Origin: Haloactinopolyspora alba
GTDB taxonomy: Bacteria > Actinomycetota > Actinomycetes > Jiangellales > Jiangellaceae
NCBI RefSeq assembly: GCF_003014555.1
Contig: NZ_PYGE01000016.1
Coordinates: 1-64,000, forward strand
DNA length: 64,000 bases
Direction: 5' to 3'
Every line of letters starts with the position of its first letter. The first letter of the stretch is position 1. Under the pieces are notes generated by a model. The model was not told the origin of the DNA. It saw only the letters and a program-made list of their open reading frames with translations, and made no database searches. A program made the position numbers and the translations under genes. This document shows positions 1 through 11,800 of the stretch, in pieces.

Positions 1-102
1 CGGTGACTGCCCCAACAGCACCACCGCACCCGCCACCACCACAGCCGACAACCGCCGCACCACAACAGGCCACCCACTCCCACGATCCTCCGCCGTCATC
101 AT
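1..102 (-). CDS. 5' end of an exported protein, cut by the window edge
   Basis: Only the first 34 codons are inside the window. Reading leftwards from tandem ATG codons at 102 and 99, preceded by a GGAG ribosome site about 5 nt upstream, the frame stays open to base 1. The peptide has a short charged start, two arginines around residues 16-17, then a run of Val, Ala, Leu and Gly typical of a signal peptide or membrane anchor. The function is unknown because the mature part lies outside. It could instead be a chance open frame, but the ribosome site plus the textbook signal sequence makes a real gene more likely. Confidence 0.45.
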   Translation of the reverse strand, partial: MMTAEDRGSGWPVVVRRLSAVVVAGAVVLLGQSP

Positions 103-1376
103 CCAGCTCCAATCACGATTGCAGGTTCGGCACCCAGACCAACCGCCCACTCATGCGACCCGGGCGCGTGCCCACGAAACACCCAGACACCACCGACAGT
201 GTTGATCCGTTTCAATCTCATGGGCAACCCCACGCCCATGTCAACACCATGGCCGGTACCGGCCATCGACCAGCGGTGCACGATATGTCATGTGGGCCGT
301 GTACCGCAGACAGTCGTGACATCGGTCGACTTTGAGGTGAGCGTATGAATGGGCCGACAGGGATAAGTGCGGATATAATTTCCCCGATCACAGGCTGGAC
401 ACGCGAACATTGGACCGAGTTTGCCGATCGCATTCTGCTGGCGGTCCGTAGTTGCGCCTCGTCTGGTCGTGCTCAAAAGTGGATGCTCGTCACTCCAGTC
501 ACACTGTCATTCTGATTCTCGCACCACGACTGACTCCGCAGCACACAGCGTTCGATGTCAACAGCACGGCCGGCGCTGATCGGCAACAGAATTTTCCGGT
601 TAAAGGAAACGTCCGGCCCGCGGTGTCGGGTTCCAGATGCTGTGCTGTTCCGGTTGCTCCGGAACGCCTGGTGACCATGCAGCTACGGGCGGGGTTTCGC
701 GGCCCGACGGTTCGAGCCGATCGCACCGGCACGTCGGGCCGTGCTCGACGTGCCGGACATCTCGCGTGCGGCTGGCGCCCTCAAGCGACGTTCAGTTGGC
801 CCTCGTGAGGTGGTTCTGACGGTAGGTGGTCAGTGTCGAAAGAGGGTTACCGCTGGGCCATGGCTTGTGGAACCAAACGTCTACAGGTAAGTCTATCTAT
901 CGACAGATCGGGTCAGAGGAGGTGTTCCGCTGCCGCGGCCGGTATCGCGGTGTTCCCGTGCGTGCCGGAGGGAAACTGCCGCTGACCGAACACGGCTACA
1001 CCGCCGCTACCACAGACCCCGGCCAGGTCCAGTCGTTCGACTGGACCACCGCACGCGATAGCTCCGACCACGCGCACCCACGCCGGCCCCGGACGTCGGC
1101 ACGGCGGGCCGTGGGCACCTGGGCCAGTGTTTGTAACGTTTGAAGCCAAAGTGCCAGGCATGGGCTCGGCCCCCACCGTCTTGTTCGCTTATGACCTGGC
1201 GGTATGGTGTATCTTTACGTTTTAAGATGTTGATCACGCGTCGTGACAACGCGGCAGTTCGTGGGGGTATCGCCCTCGTAATCCTCCATGCCGCGATCAG
1301 GTGCGACGCCAGAAGTGTCGTGACCTGGGGGTACGCCCCCGCGATGTGGTCCGGCGGAGCGCGGAAGGATACGTAG
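103..1376. other. gene-poor stretch with no intact gene
   Basis: About 1.27 kb with no convincing intact gene. Frames here are short, mutually overlapping and of low-complexity composition. The one recognisable trace is a frameshifted primase-polymerase fragment near 911-1060. A weak inverted repeat, ATCTT-N8-AAGAT at 1211-1228, sits in a local AT-rich patch about 150 bp before the LacI gene and might be an operator. The stretch looks like decayed accessory DNA between the exported-protein gene and the LacI gene. Confidence 0.5.
911..1060 (+). pseudogene. remnant of a bifunctional DNA primase/polymerase (Prim-Pol) domain
   Basis: One frame reads AAAAGIAVFPCVPEG from 926 onwards and then hits a stop. 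The next frame continues as AGGKLPLTEHGYTAATTD. Joined by a single-base shift around 960-970, the two pieces give the typical opening of the Prim-Pol family: a small-residue helix, a GIAVFP strand, then a GGK-P, HG and ATTDP motif. The rest of the domain, including the catalytic acidic residues, cannot be followed. Such genes are usually carried by phages, plasmids and actinomycete integrative elements, so this is probably the trace of a lost element. The identification rests on short motifs. Confidence 0.4.
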
Positions 1377-2402
1377 TTGTCCGATGTCGGTCTTCGTGAC
1401 GTAGCGGCGCGCGCTGGGGTGTCTTCAGGCACCGTTTCGAACTTCCTGAACCGCCCTGACAAGGTGGCGCCCGAGACGTCCGCACGCATTCGGGCCGCCG
1501 TGCGTGAGCTCGGGTACGTGGGCAACGGCGCGGCACGACAGTTGCGTGTCGGCGAGAGCACGACAATCGCCCACTTGGCGCTTGAGGTCGGTACGCCCTC
1601 CTTCTCCGATTTCGCCAAGGGAATCGAAGAACGGGCAACCGAAGCGGGATATTCGGTCCTCACTGCCAACAGCACCGGATCCGTCGAACGAGAGACGTCC
1701 TACCTCGATCTGTTCGAATCTCAACGGGTCCGAGGCATTCTGCTCTCGGCTGTGGGTTCGCACGACCAGCGCATCGTCAAACTCGCGGACCGAGGAATCC
1801 CCACCGTCGTCGTCGGCAAACGAGTGGACACCAGCACGTGCTCGTCCGTGTCCATCGACGACGTGGCCGGCGGCCAACTCGCCGTCGAGCACCTGCAGAA
1901 GATCGGCCGACGGCGGATCGCGGTCGTCGGCGGCCCGTTCGACATCGAGACGGTCGCGGACCGGCTGGACGGCGCCCGGCGGGCCCTTGCTCACGTGCGG
2001 GACGCGAAGCTGGACGTTGCCGAGACTACTGATCGGACCATCACCGTCGGCCGCTGTATCGGCGAGGAGATCCGCCGCCGTCCGAAAGCGGACCGGCCTG
2101 ATGGGATCTTCGCTGTCAACGACCTCCTCGCTATCGGCATACTGCACGCCTTGTTGGAGGAGCCGAGTATCCGTGTGCCCGAGGACATCGCCATCGTCGG
2201 TTACGACGACATCGAGTTCGCCGCGGACGCTGTCATCCCGCTGACATCGGTCCGGCGCCAATCGGAACTTCTCGGGCGAACCGCTCTCGACCTGCTACAC
2301 CAGGACATGTCGCGTGGAGCGACCACGAAGCATCAGCGGGTCGTCTTTCAACCTGAACTCGTCGTCAGGCGCAGCACTCTCCCGGCGGCGACGGCTTCGT
2401 GA
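1377..2402 (+). CDS. LacI-family transcriptional regulator
   Basis: A 341-aa repressor. Residues 4-50 form the LacI helix-turn-helix (LRDVAARAGVSSGTVSNFLN) followed by the hinge helix region ending near GAARQLR. Residues about 60-335 are the periplasmic-binding-protein-like sugar-sensing domain, with the usual GYDD segment near residue 280. Start is TTG at 1377, preceded by GGAAGG at 1363-1368. No sugar gene adjoins it on the same strand, so its target is not evident; most LacI proteins control a neighbouring sugar operon or themselves. The nearest candidate site is the weak inverted repeat at 1211-1228. Family assignment is firm, ligand unknown. Confidence 0.9.
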   Translation: MSDVGLRDVAARAGVSSGTVSNFLNRPDKVAPETSARIRAAVRELGYVGNGAARQLRVGESTTIAHLALEVGTPSFSDFAKGIEERATEAGYSVLTANSTGSVERETSYLDLFESQRVRGILLSAVGSHDQRIVKLADRGIPTVVVGKRVDTSTCSSVSIDDVAGGQLAVEHLQKIGRRRIAVVGGPFDIETVADRLDGARRALAHVRDAKLDVAETTDRTITVGRCIGEEIRRRPKADRPDGIFAVNDLLAIGILHALLEEPSIRVPEDIAIVGYDDIEFAADAVIPLTSVRRQSELLGRTALDLLHQDMSRGATTKHQRVVFQPELVVRRSTLPAATAS

Positions 2403-2655
2403 CCCGGCCGGGTTGGCCGACGCGGGAGCTGCACTGTTGACTCTTTGTGGTCCGGAGCAAAGCCCTCGGAGCCAGTAGAGTCGATCATTGACAGTGCGTT
2501 GCACCCGGCTTGGGAGAATACAGCTGTCAACTGGGTGCAGATGAGAGTCTGTCAGAAGTAACCTTCTACGAAGGTGTCGCAGGTCCACAGGGGGTCTGGT
2601 TGGGGCTGCGGTCAGGTATTTGTACGAAAAGTAGGTCCATCTTGGGTGGTTCGTC

Positions 2656-2910
2656 GTGGAACGTTCCAAACAGTCGTGCAATTGTCCGTGGGAGGAAATC
2701 GAGGAGTTTCGGTCGCTCATCGAATTTCGACAGTTCGAGCGTCAGTTGAACGAAAAGCTGCAAAGGGAAGAGATTGCCGAGGTTTCTGTCGAGCAAAGGT
2801 ATGCAGATTCATCGATGTTCAACGAACGTTGGTTCAAATTCGGCGACGGAGATGTGTGGCGGTTGGTCTCCCCTGATCCTCCATTCAAGGGAGTCTTTCT
2901 CAAGATCTAA
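2656..2910 (+). CDS. small hypothetical protein (84 aa)
   Basis: A short open frame starting with GTG at 2656, with a weak GGGTGG ribosome site about 5 nt before it. The product is rich in Glu, Arg and Phe, with a helical first half and a second half that reads SSMFNERWFKFGDGDVWRLV and ends in a PDPPFKGVF segment. That aromatic, structured ending looks like a genuine folded protein and recalls short uncharacterised actinobacterial proteins, but I cannot name a family. Codon use is less GC-biased than in the neighbours, which may indicate recent acquisition. No signal peptide or membrane segment. It stands alone between the LacI gene and metH. Confidence 0.5.
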   Translation: MERSKQSCNCPWEEIEEFRSLIEFRQFERQLNEKLQREEIAEVSVEQRYADSSMFNERWFKFGDGDVWRLVSPDPPFKGVFLKI

Positions 2911-3226
2911 AGTCACCTCTGTGCGTTAGTTGCGACCAACTTACGTGGAGGTGGCTCGGGGTGTGCCCGGTCATGCAGGAATGCCGAGCGCTGCGAGCCG
3001 GTGGTTGCGGCCGACGTGGATCACGCTGTCGTGGGCGAAGGACGTGCCGTCAGTTCCCGATCGCCGCGACGCATGGTGGAAGGACCTCGACGCCGGAGCG
3101 ATGGCGGCTGGTCGGGGTCTGGACGACGCGGGCGCTCGTCGATGCGCGTGTCAGCGGCGGTGAGGTCGTGGTCCGTCGACGCTCCGGTCCCCGTCTACCT
3201 CCCGAGCCGAGGCCGCGGACGTCTCA
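2911..3226. other. intergenic stretch without a recognisable gene
   Basis: About 315 bp between the small hypothetical gene and the metH terminator. Short frames exist on both strands, but none has a ribosome site or a recognisable motif. No repeats or promoter-like hexamers stand out. Confidence 0.4.
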
Positions 3227-3289
3227 TGATCGCGACTTCGATCTGCGCCCAGCCCGGCGAGCTGGGCGCAGATCGATCGACTGTCGCGA

Positions 3290-3292
<3 letters not shown>
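3227..3292 (-). terminator. nested hairpin terminator of metH
   Basis: A perfect 14-bp inverted repeat (arms 3240-3253 and 3261-3274, 7-nt loop) lies inside a second perfect 10-bp inverted repeat (TGATCGCGAC at 3227-3236 and GTCGCGATCA at 3283-3292). The outer right arm contains the metH stop codon at 3290-3292, so termination begins at the very end of the gene. No T-tract follows, as is usual in high-GC actinomycetes. Confidence 0.8.
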
Positions 3293-7018
<3,726 letters not shown>

Positions 7019-7100
7019 GACGCAAGCTCCTCTCACGGCCGCTTGTGGCAGCCGGGTTGGTACATCCGTGGAACGTCCACGTTACGGACAACAGTCCCGA

Positions 7101-7130
7101 ATGGTGACACCAGTTCCAGATGGTGACACC
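7101..7130. promoter_or_regulatory. direct repeat upstream of metH, possible operator
   Basis: ATGGTGACACC occurs twice, at 7101-7111 and 7120-7130, with a 19-bp period and about 85-110 bp before the metH start. GGTGACACC is itself nearly palindromic (GGTG-N-CACC), as expected for a dimer-binding site. I looked for cobalamin-riboswitch landmarks in this leader and did not find them, so protein-mediated control is the alternative. The binding protein is unknown. Confidence 0.35.
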
Positions 7131-7745
7131 GGCGCGGCAAAGCCAGTGGTGAACGACGACGGTGTCGATCTGCCCTCAGGCATCCGGGTGACGTCCACAT
7201 CGTCGACCCGGCCCGGCGCCGACAGCCCAGGGTCCGGGCGGTCAGCGCGTCCACGTGTTCGTGTGGACCGAATACATCAGCCTCCACACTACCGTCTGGC
7301 AGATTTCGTGTGGAGCCCGTCACCCCTGACCGCCGCGCCTCACGGCGGCTTGGACCCTAAAAGTGCACGTCAGCGAGGATCGATGTGCGTCGGGCCACGG
7401 CGACGACTCCGAGGCGACAGTAGCAATACACCCAGACACGTCTCCGCCGCTCGTGATGCCGCTCGTGCCGACGCTGCTCTGATGTCGTGCGCCTCGCCGT
7501 CCACCACGGCTGGCCAGGCGACTCGCGCGTGCACATCAAGGACAATGTGGTGCCATGAGTGGACAGTCGGCGGCCCGTTCGCAAGCGGTGCGGGACGTCG
7601 TCGAGCTGTTCGGTCCACTGCGTGACGTTGCGGCCGGGGTGTCGGGGCGGCTGCGATGCCTGCACGTTCGTCGCCCTCGCTGATGAGCGTAGCGACGCGA
7701 TCGAGCAGTGAGGCGCAAGCTCGCGCGTGTCCGGCTGCAAGCGCG
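7131..7745. other. non-coding or decayed stretch upstream of metH
   Basis: About 600 bp between the metH upstream repeats and the decayed DUF1593 copy. Open frames on both strands are Arg- and Thr-rich and look like antisense noise of GC-rich DNA. A short inverted repeat, GTCCAC-N8-GTGGAC, occurs at 7249-7268. The right half (about 7370-7745) may be scrambled remains of older genes, but no family can be recognised. Confidence 0.4.
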
Positions 7746-8068
7746 GCCGGACAGCGCCGGCGAGCCGTTGTCCGTGGCTTCGAGGATGACGTGGATGGTC
7801 TGGCCGGGTCGGGTGTCGGCCGGGATCCTCAGCCGTGCGGCGCCTGCTGGGGTGCTGTGGAGGTCCGACGTCGGAGACGTCGGCCTAGGTCCACTCGGCG
7901 GTGTGGTAGAAGGCGTCCTCGGGCAGGACCACGTCGCGGGAGCCGTATCCCCAGAAGGTCCTGGATCGACTTGAGCGCGCGAGCGATGGTGATCGCGCCT
8001 CTCCACGCTTGCAGGAACACCAGCCCGGGTTCGTCGTGTCGCGCGTCAGGAGGGTGCTTGAGAACATT
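7746..8068 (-). pseudogene. decayed fourth copy of the DUF1593/Sde182-type gene
   Basis: Three fragments in three frames line up, in order, with the intact paralogs next door. At 8068-7952 one frame reads DEPGLVFLQAWRGAITIARA, matching the central DEPGPVY-QAWGG segment. At 7953-7885 another reads GYGSRDVVLPEDAFYHTAEW and then stops, matching the GYGTRNSILPED segment of the 8246-9961 gene. At about 7855-7746 a third reads LRIPADTRPGQTIHVILEAT, matching the C-terminal beta domain. Blocks of about 45 and over 200 codons are missing between the fragments. This is a dead, internally deleted paralog at the 3' end of the tandem array. Confidence 0.75.
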
Positions 8069-8245
8069 CGGTCGTGCCTCGATCTCCTGCGCACCCTCCT
8101 GACCTGTCACCTGCGACGACACCAAACATCCAGTTGGACTTACAAGACATCGGCCACGCCCGTGTTGGGGCGGGATGCCAAGCGCCATAGGGCCATGTCT
8201 CGACTGCCGTGTGTGCGGCTACGGCAGCCCGTGACCTTGGGTGAG

Positions 8246-9961
8246 TTACCTGACTGTTGCGATAACTCGTTGGTAGCTGGTCATCTGTGGTGTGCCGTCA
8301 TCTTTCACCTCGAATATGAGATGGATCGTCTGCCCCAGCTGGGCGTCTTCGGGCACGACGAAGTGAGCAACTGGGCTGCGGCCCTGATCCTTCTGAATGA
8401 CGTCGACCGTGCCGGGATAGGTCCCTGCCTCAGGGTATTGCCACCAGTTCGACGTGACGTCGTCTCCATCGGAGTCGCGCGCGATGCCGACGAGATTGAC
8501 GCGTTGCCCAGGCCGGACGTCGATGTTCAGCATGCCTTGGGGGACTCGGGCAGTGGGCTCATGGTTGGCGTCGCTGTGGTTGGGCGTCACCGACCACTGC
8601 AAGCGCGCGGCGAAGTCCATCTGGATGTCGTTCCACCAGCGTGAGGCGTGGTACCCGTTTGGCCTGGTGCCCGTTTCCGGGTCGACATCGCCGGCTTCAT
8701 CAGACGGCGGCGTGTAGAGGTAGGGGGTGGTAGCACTTTGAACTTGCCGACCGCCCCAGCCGCCGTACGTGGCGCTTTCGTAACTGCGGAGGCCGTTGTC
8801 GATCAGCAGTGCGAAGTTCGGCGAGTCCCCTTCGGAGATGAACGCGCCCGGTTCTTGCAAGTCGGTCCAAAGCCGGGTGTAGCCGCGCGCGATCAGGTTC
8901 TCGCGGCTGTTCTCTGGAAGCGAAGTGTCGAAGCCGAAGAAGTCCGTGTAATCGTGGAACGGACCCATGTAGCAATCATCGGGCGGGAAGCAGCGTTCGT
9001 AGACCGGATTTCCCTCCCACTCAGGACCGGCATTTATCCCCATGAACTTGCCATCGCCCCACACCCGGTAGAGGTCCCCTAGCGGCCCGACCTCAGATAC
9101 GTTCTCTTGAGTCCATTCGGCGTCGACGAGGTAGCGATCTTCTGGCAGGATGGAGTTGCGGGTGCCGTAGCCCCAGATACCCGTACTGACCCGCCGGTTC
9201 TCGACCTGCGGCCAGTTCGGCGCGATGTAGTCGGCGTACGTGTTGTCTTGCGTGCCCCAGCTCGTGATGATCGCCTTGTTGGACACCTTCTCGTAGATGG
9301 CGTCCCACTCAGGAGTGTCCTTGTAGCGCTCCTCGATGTCTTTGAGTCCGCGAGCGATCGTGCTCAGGCCACCCCAGGCCTGCAGGTACACCGGCCCGGG
9401 CTTGTCGTCCAGCAGCACGTCCGCGATGAGCTGGGAGCCGGGCGTCGATTCGGAAATGTCGTGGACCACCTCGATGTTGCCGACGCGGTACTTGGAGCGC
9501 AGATCCTCGACCGTGGGATAGTCCTTGTCGTGCACGCGCAGGTTGTCCTCTACGAGGGCGTACGCGTCGAGCGCGTCCTCGATGTGCGACTGACCGGCCT
9601 TCCACCGGTACGGCGCAATGCCGGCTTCAGGATCACCCGTGTAGTGATGCTGGCCTGAGGCGTAGACGAGCCCCTCGATTCGAATCTCATTGCTGTACAG
9701 CAGCATACGAATCAAAGAGTTGAGATCGTCCAGTTCAGGGTCAGTAGTCACGATCGCGCGCGGTTTATAGTTCCGGTGCCCGGACTCGTTGACCGCGCCC
9801 TGCGCATTGTCAGATGTCGCGATATTCGGTGCCGCGGGTGCGGCGCTGGTGAAGGCCAGTGGAGCGATCAGAGCCGCTCCGGCGCCGGCAATGGCGAGTT
9901 GTAGAAGCCTAGATCGTTTTTGTTTTCGGACTGTCTGGCACCGTGGTCCTTGTACTCCCAT
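8246..9961 (-). CDS. secreted nucleoside-hydrolase-like protein, DUF1593/Sde182 type (copy 1)
   Basis: A 571-aa exported protein. After a basic start and a hydrophobic signal segment (residues about 15-45, ending in AAPAAP) comes the nucleoside-hydrolase-like domain, with the acidic metal-site motif TTDPELDDLNSLIRMLLYSN near residue 65 and QAWGG near residue 200. The last about 100 residues form the C-terminal beta domain (GQTIHLIFEVKDDGTPQ). Named Sde182-type from a cellulose-binding homologue; activity on furanosides is inferred from the fold, not shown. Start is ATG 9961 after AAAGGACAAGGACGAC; upstream in-frame codons lack a ribosome site. Last intact gene of a minus-strand array of three. 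Confidence 0.85.
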   Translation of the reverse strand: MGVQGPRCQTVRKQKRSRLLQLAIAGAGAALIAPLAFTSAAPAAPNIATSDNAQGAVNESGHRNYKPRAIVTTDPELDDLNSLIRMLLYSNEIRIEGLVYASGQHHYTGDPEAGIAPYRWKAGQSHIEDALDAYALVEDNLRVHDKDYPTVEDLRSKYRVGNIEVVHDISESTPGSQLIADVLLDDKPGPVYLQAWGGLSTIARGLKDIEERYKDTPEWDAIYEKVSNKAIITSWGTQDNTYADYIAPNWPQVENRRVSTGIWGYGTRNSILPEDRYLVDAEWTQENVSEVGPLGDLYRVWGDGKFMGINAGPEWEGNPVYERCFPPDDCYMGPFHDYTDFFGFDTSLPENSRENLIARGYTRLWTDLQEPGAFISEGDSPNFALLIDNGLRSYESATYGGWGGRQVQSATTPYLYTPPSDEAGDVDPETGTRPNGYHASRWWNDIQMDFAARLQWSVTPNHSDANHEPTARVPQGMLNIDVRPGQRVNLVGIARDSDGDDVTSNWWQYPEAGTYPGTVDVIQKDQGRSPVAHFVVPEDAQLGQTIHLIFEVKDDGTPQMTSYQRVIATVR

Positions 9962-10096
9962 GTCGTCCTTGTCCTTTCTTCTCTGGAGGGCCTGGATGGA
10001 GCCATGCGGGCGGTCCCGCGAGCTACTCCCTCTGTGGGCGGCAGAACCGCGGCGCAAGGTAGGCGCCGACATCTTCTGCGCGCACTTTCGCGGTCA

Positions 10097-11758
10097 CTAC
10101 TTGACCTCGATCACCACCTGCCCGTACTCGGAGAGGGTGTGAACGCCGTCGTCGGTAGCAGTGAGGTTCAGCACGATTCGTTCACCTGGCTGCGCATCGG
10201 CGGGCACTGTGATGAATGCATTTTGTGCAGTCCCGCGGCCCGCGAGCCGGATGGATATGTCGGATGTGACAGTGCTCGCCTCTTCGTAAAACGACCACTC
10301 GCGGGTGACGTTGTCGCGGTCGGGGTCTCGCACTTGAGAGTGCACCTTGACCGTCGCGCCGGGCGTCGCCGTGAGGTTCTCGTCGCTGAGCGTGATGACA
10401 GGGGCGTGGTTCGCGTTGCTGAAGGAACTGACTCCCCAATCCGCTCGCGCTGCGAAGTCGTCCTGAGCGTCCGGGACCCATCGGTACAGGGAATACCTTG
10501 GCTCGCGGTCGTCAGTGACGGGGTTGAGATCTCCCTGGGGCCTGAACTGTGTGGGGTTCGAAGTGTTAGAGGCGAACCGCCCGCCCCAGCTCCCGAGCGT
10601 CGGGTCATCCAGGAAGCGCAGTCCGTTGTTGATCAGTGGGAGGAACGCCGGCGTGTCGCCTTCGGACACCATGTCGTACTGCTCGAACGGCCCGAGGAAG
10701 TCCCACATCCGCCACGTCTCGAGGTCGTACACGACACCGGCAAGCCCCGGTTGCCATCCTGGGGCGTCTGACTCGCCGTTGAGGTACTGACCGTCGCCGA
10801 TGAGATGAAAGTCCTCGAGGAGCGGGCCGTGATCGAACTTGATGTGATTGGTGAAGAACGGGTATTTGTAGTAGCTCTTGATTTCGCTCGGAATAGCTGC
10901 GTTCTCCTTGGCCCCGCCCCAGGCGGTGAAGGTGAAACCCCAGTTGTAGACCCTGATCTCGGGCCATGCCTGGCCGATGTAGTCGGCGTAGGCGTTGTCC
11001 TGATTGCCGATCGTGGCGATGACGGCTTTGTCGATGACGCGGCTGCGGACGGATTCCCAGTCGGGTGAGTCCGCGTACTCCTCCTCGATCGACTTCAGAG
11101 CGCGCGCGATCGTGTTCTGCCCGCCCCAGGCCTGCAGCCAGACGTCGCGCTCATCGTCGTCGAGCAGGACCTCCTTGATGAGGTCCGAGCCGGGTGTGTC
11201 GGCACTGAAGTCGTTCTCGAAGGCGACGTTCCCGACCGCGACCTTGGACAGCAGGTCTTCGGCCGACGGGTAGTTCGGATCGTGCTGGCGTAGGTTGCCC
11301 AGGATCTCCCCGTACTGGGCGATCTTCTCCTCGATCCACGGATCGGGGTTCCAACGCCAGGTCATCGCGTCGCTCGAGTGCTCCGGCGTGCCGGCCGTCT
11401 CCCCTCTGAAGCTGGTGACGATCCCTGCGTCTCGGGCCTCGCTCAGCGTGTGGACGCCATCACCTTTCCAGTGGTGGACAGAAGATGAGTACACGATTCC
11501 GGCGACGTCGATCTCGTTGGTGTAGTAGAGGAAGCGCGTGAACGAGTTCATGTCGTCCAGCTCACCGTCGGTGGTGATGATGGTGCGAGGCATGGTCTCC
11601 CGGTCGACGATCGGAGGAATTGAGGCGGCCGGGATGGTCGAGCTGGCCGGCGGCGCAGCCGAGCTGGCCGGCGGCGCAGCTGAGAGCATGACGCCAAGTG
11701 CCGCTGCCGCCGCGACGGCCAGGCGTCCCGATCGTGGGGAATGGATGCTGTGTTTCAC
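10097..11758 (-). CDS. secreted nucleoside-hydrolase-like protein, DUF1593/Sde182 type (copy 2)
   Basis: A 553-aa paralog of its neighbours. A signal peptide (residues 1-35) is followed by an Ala/Pro/Ser linker in which AAPPASS is repeated. The nucleoside-hydrolase-like domain has TTDGELDDMNSFTRFLYYTN near residue 62 and QAWGGQNTIARAL near residue 207. The C-terminal domain shows NHAPVITLSDENLTA, a bacterial immunoglobulin-like start. Start is GTG 11758 with GGAGG a few bases upstream. It lies 42 bp after copy 3 and about 135 bp before copy 1, so probably co-transcribed. The three copies differ widely outside the motifs, suggesting different substrates rather than recent duplication. Confidence 0.85.
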   Translation of the reverse strand: MKHSIHSPRSGRLAVAAAAALGVMLSAAPPASSAAPPASSTIPAASIPPIVDRETMPRTIITTDGELDDMNSFTRFLYYTNEIDVAGIVYSSSVHHWKGDGVHTLSEARDAGIVTSFRGETAGTPEHSSDAMTWRWNPDPWIEEKIAQYGEILGNLRQHDPNYPSAEDLLSKVAVGNVAFENDFSADTPGSDLIKEVLLDDDERDVWLQAWGGQNTIARALKSIEEEYADSPDWESVRSRVIDKAVIATIGNQDNAYADYIGQAWPEIRVYNWGFTFTAWGGAKENAAIPSEIKSYYKYPFFTNHIKFDHGPLLEDFHLIGDGQYLNGESDAPGWQPGLAGVVYDLETWRMWDFLGPFEQYDMVSEGDTPAFLPLINNGLRFLDDPTLGSWGGRFASNTSNPTQFRPQGDLNPVTDDREPRYSLYRWVPDAQDDFAARADWGVSSFSNANHAPVITLSDENLTATPGATVKVHSQVRDPDRDNVTREWSFYEEASTVTSDISIRLAGRGTAQNAFITVPADAQPGERIVLNLTATDDGVHTLSEYGQVVIEVK

Positions 11759-11800
11759 GGCCGTACCTCCAGTGATCGAGCGTCTGGGTGCGGTGTTGGG

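Noticed and set aside
7019-7370. Cobalamin or SAM riboswitch before metH
   Set aside because: The conserved B12-box-like and core sequences were not found by eye on the minus strand. A covariance-model search would be decisive.
7357-7745. Possible transposase remnant upstream of the DUF1593 pseudogene
   Set aside because: Short hydrophobic pieces on the minus strand match no transposase motif well enough to claim one.
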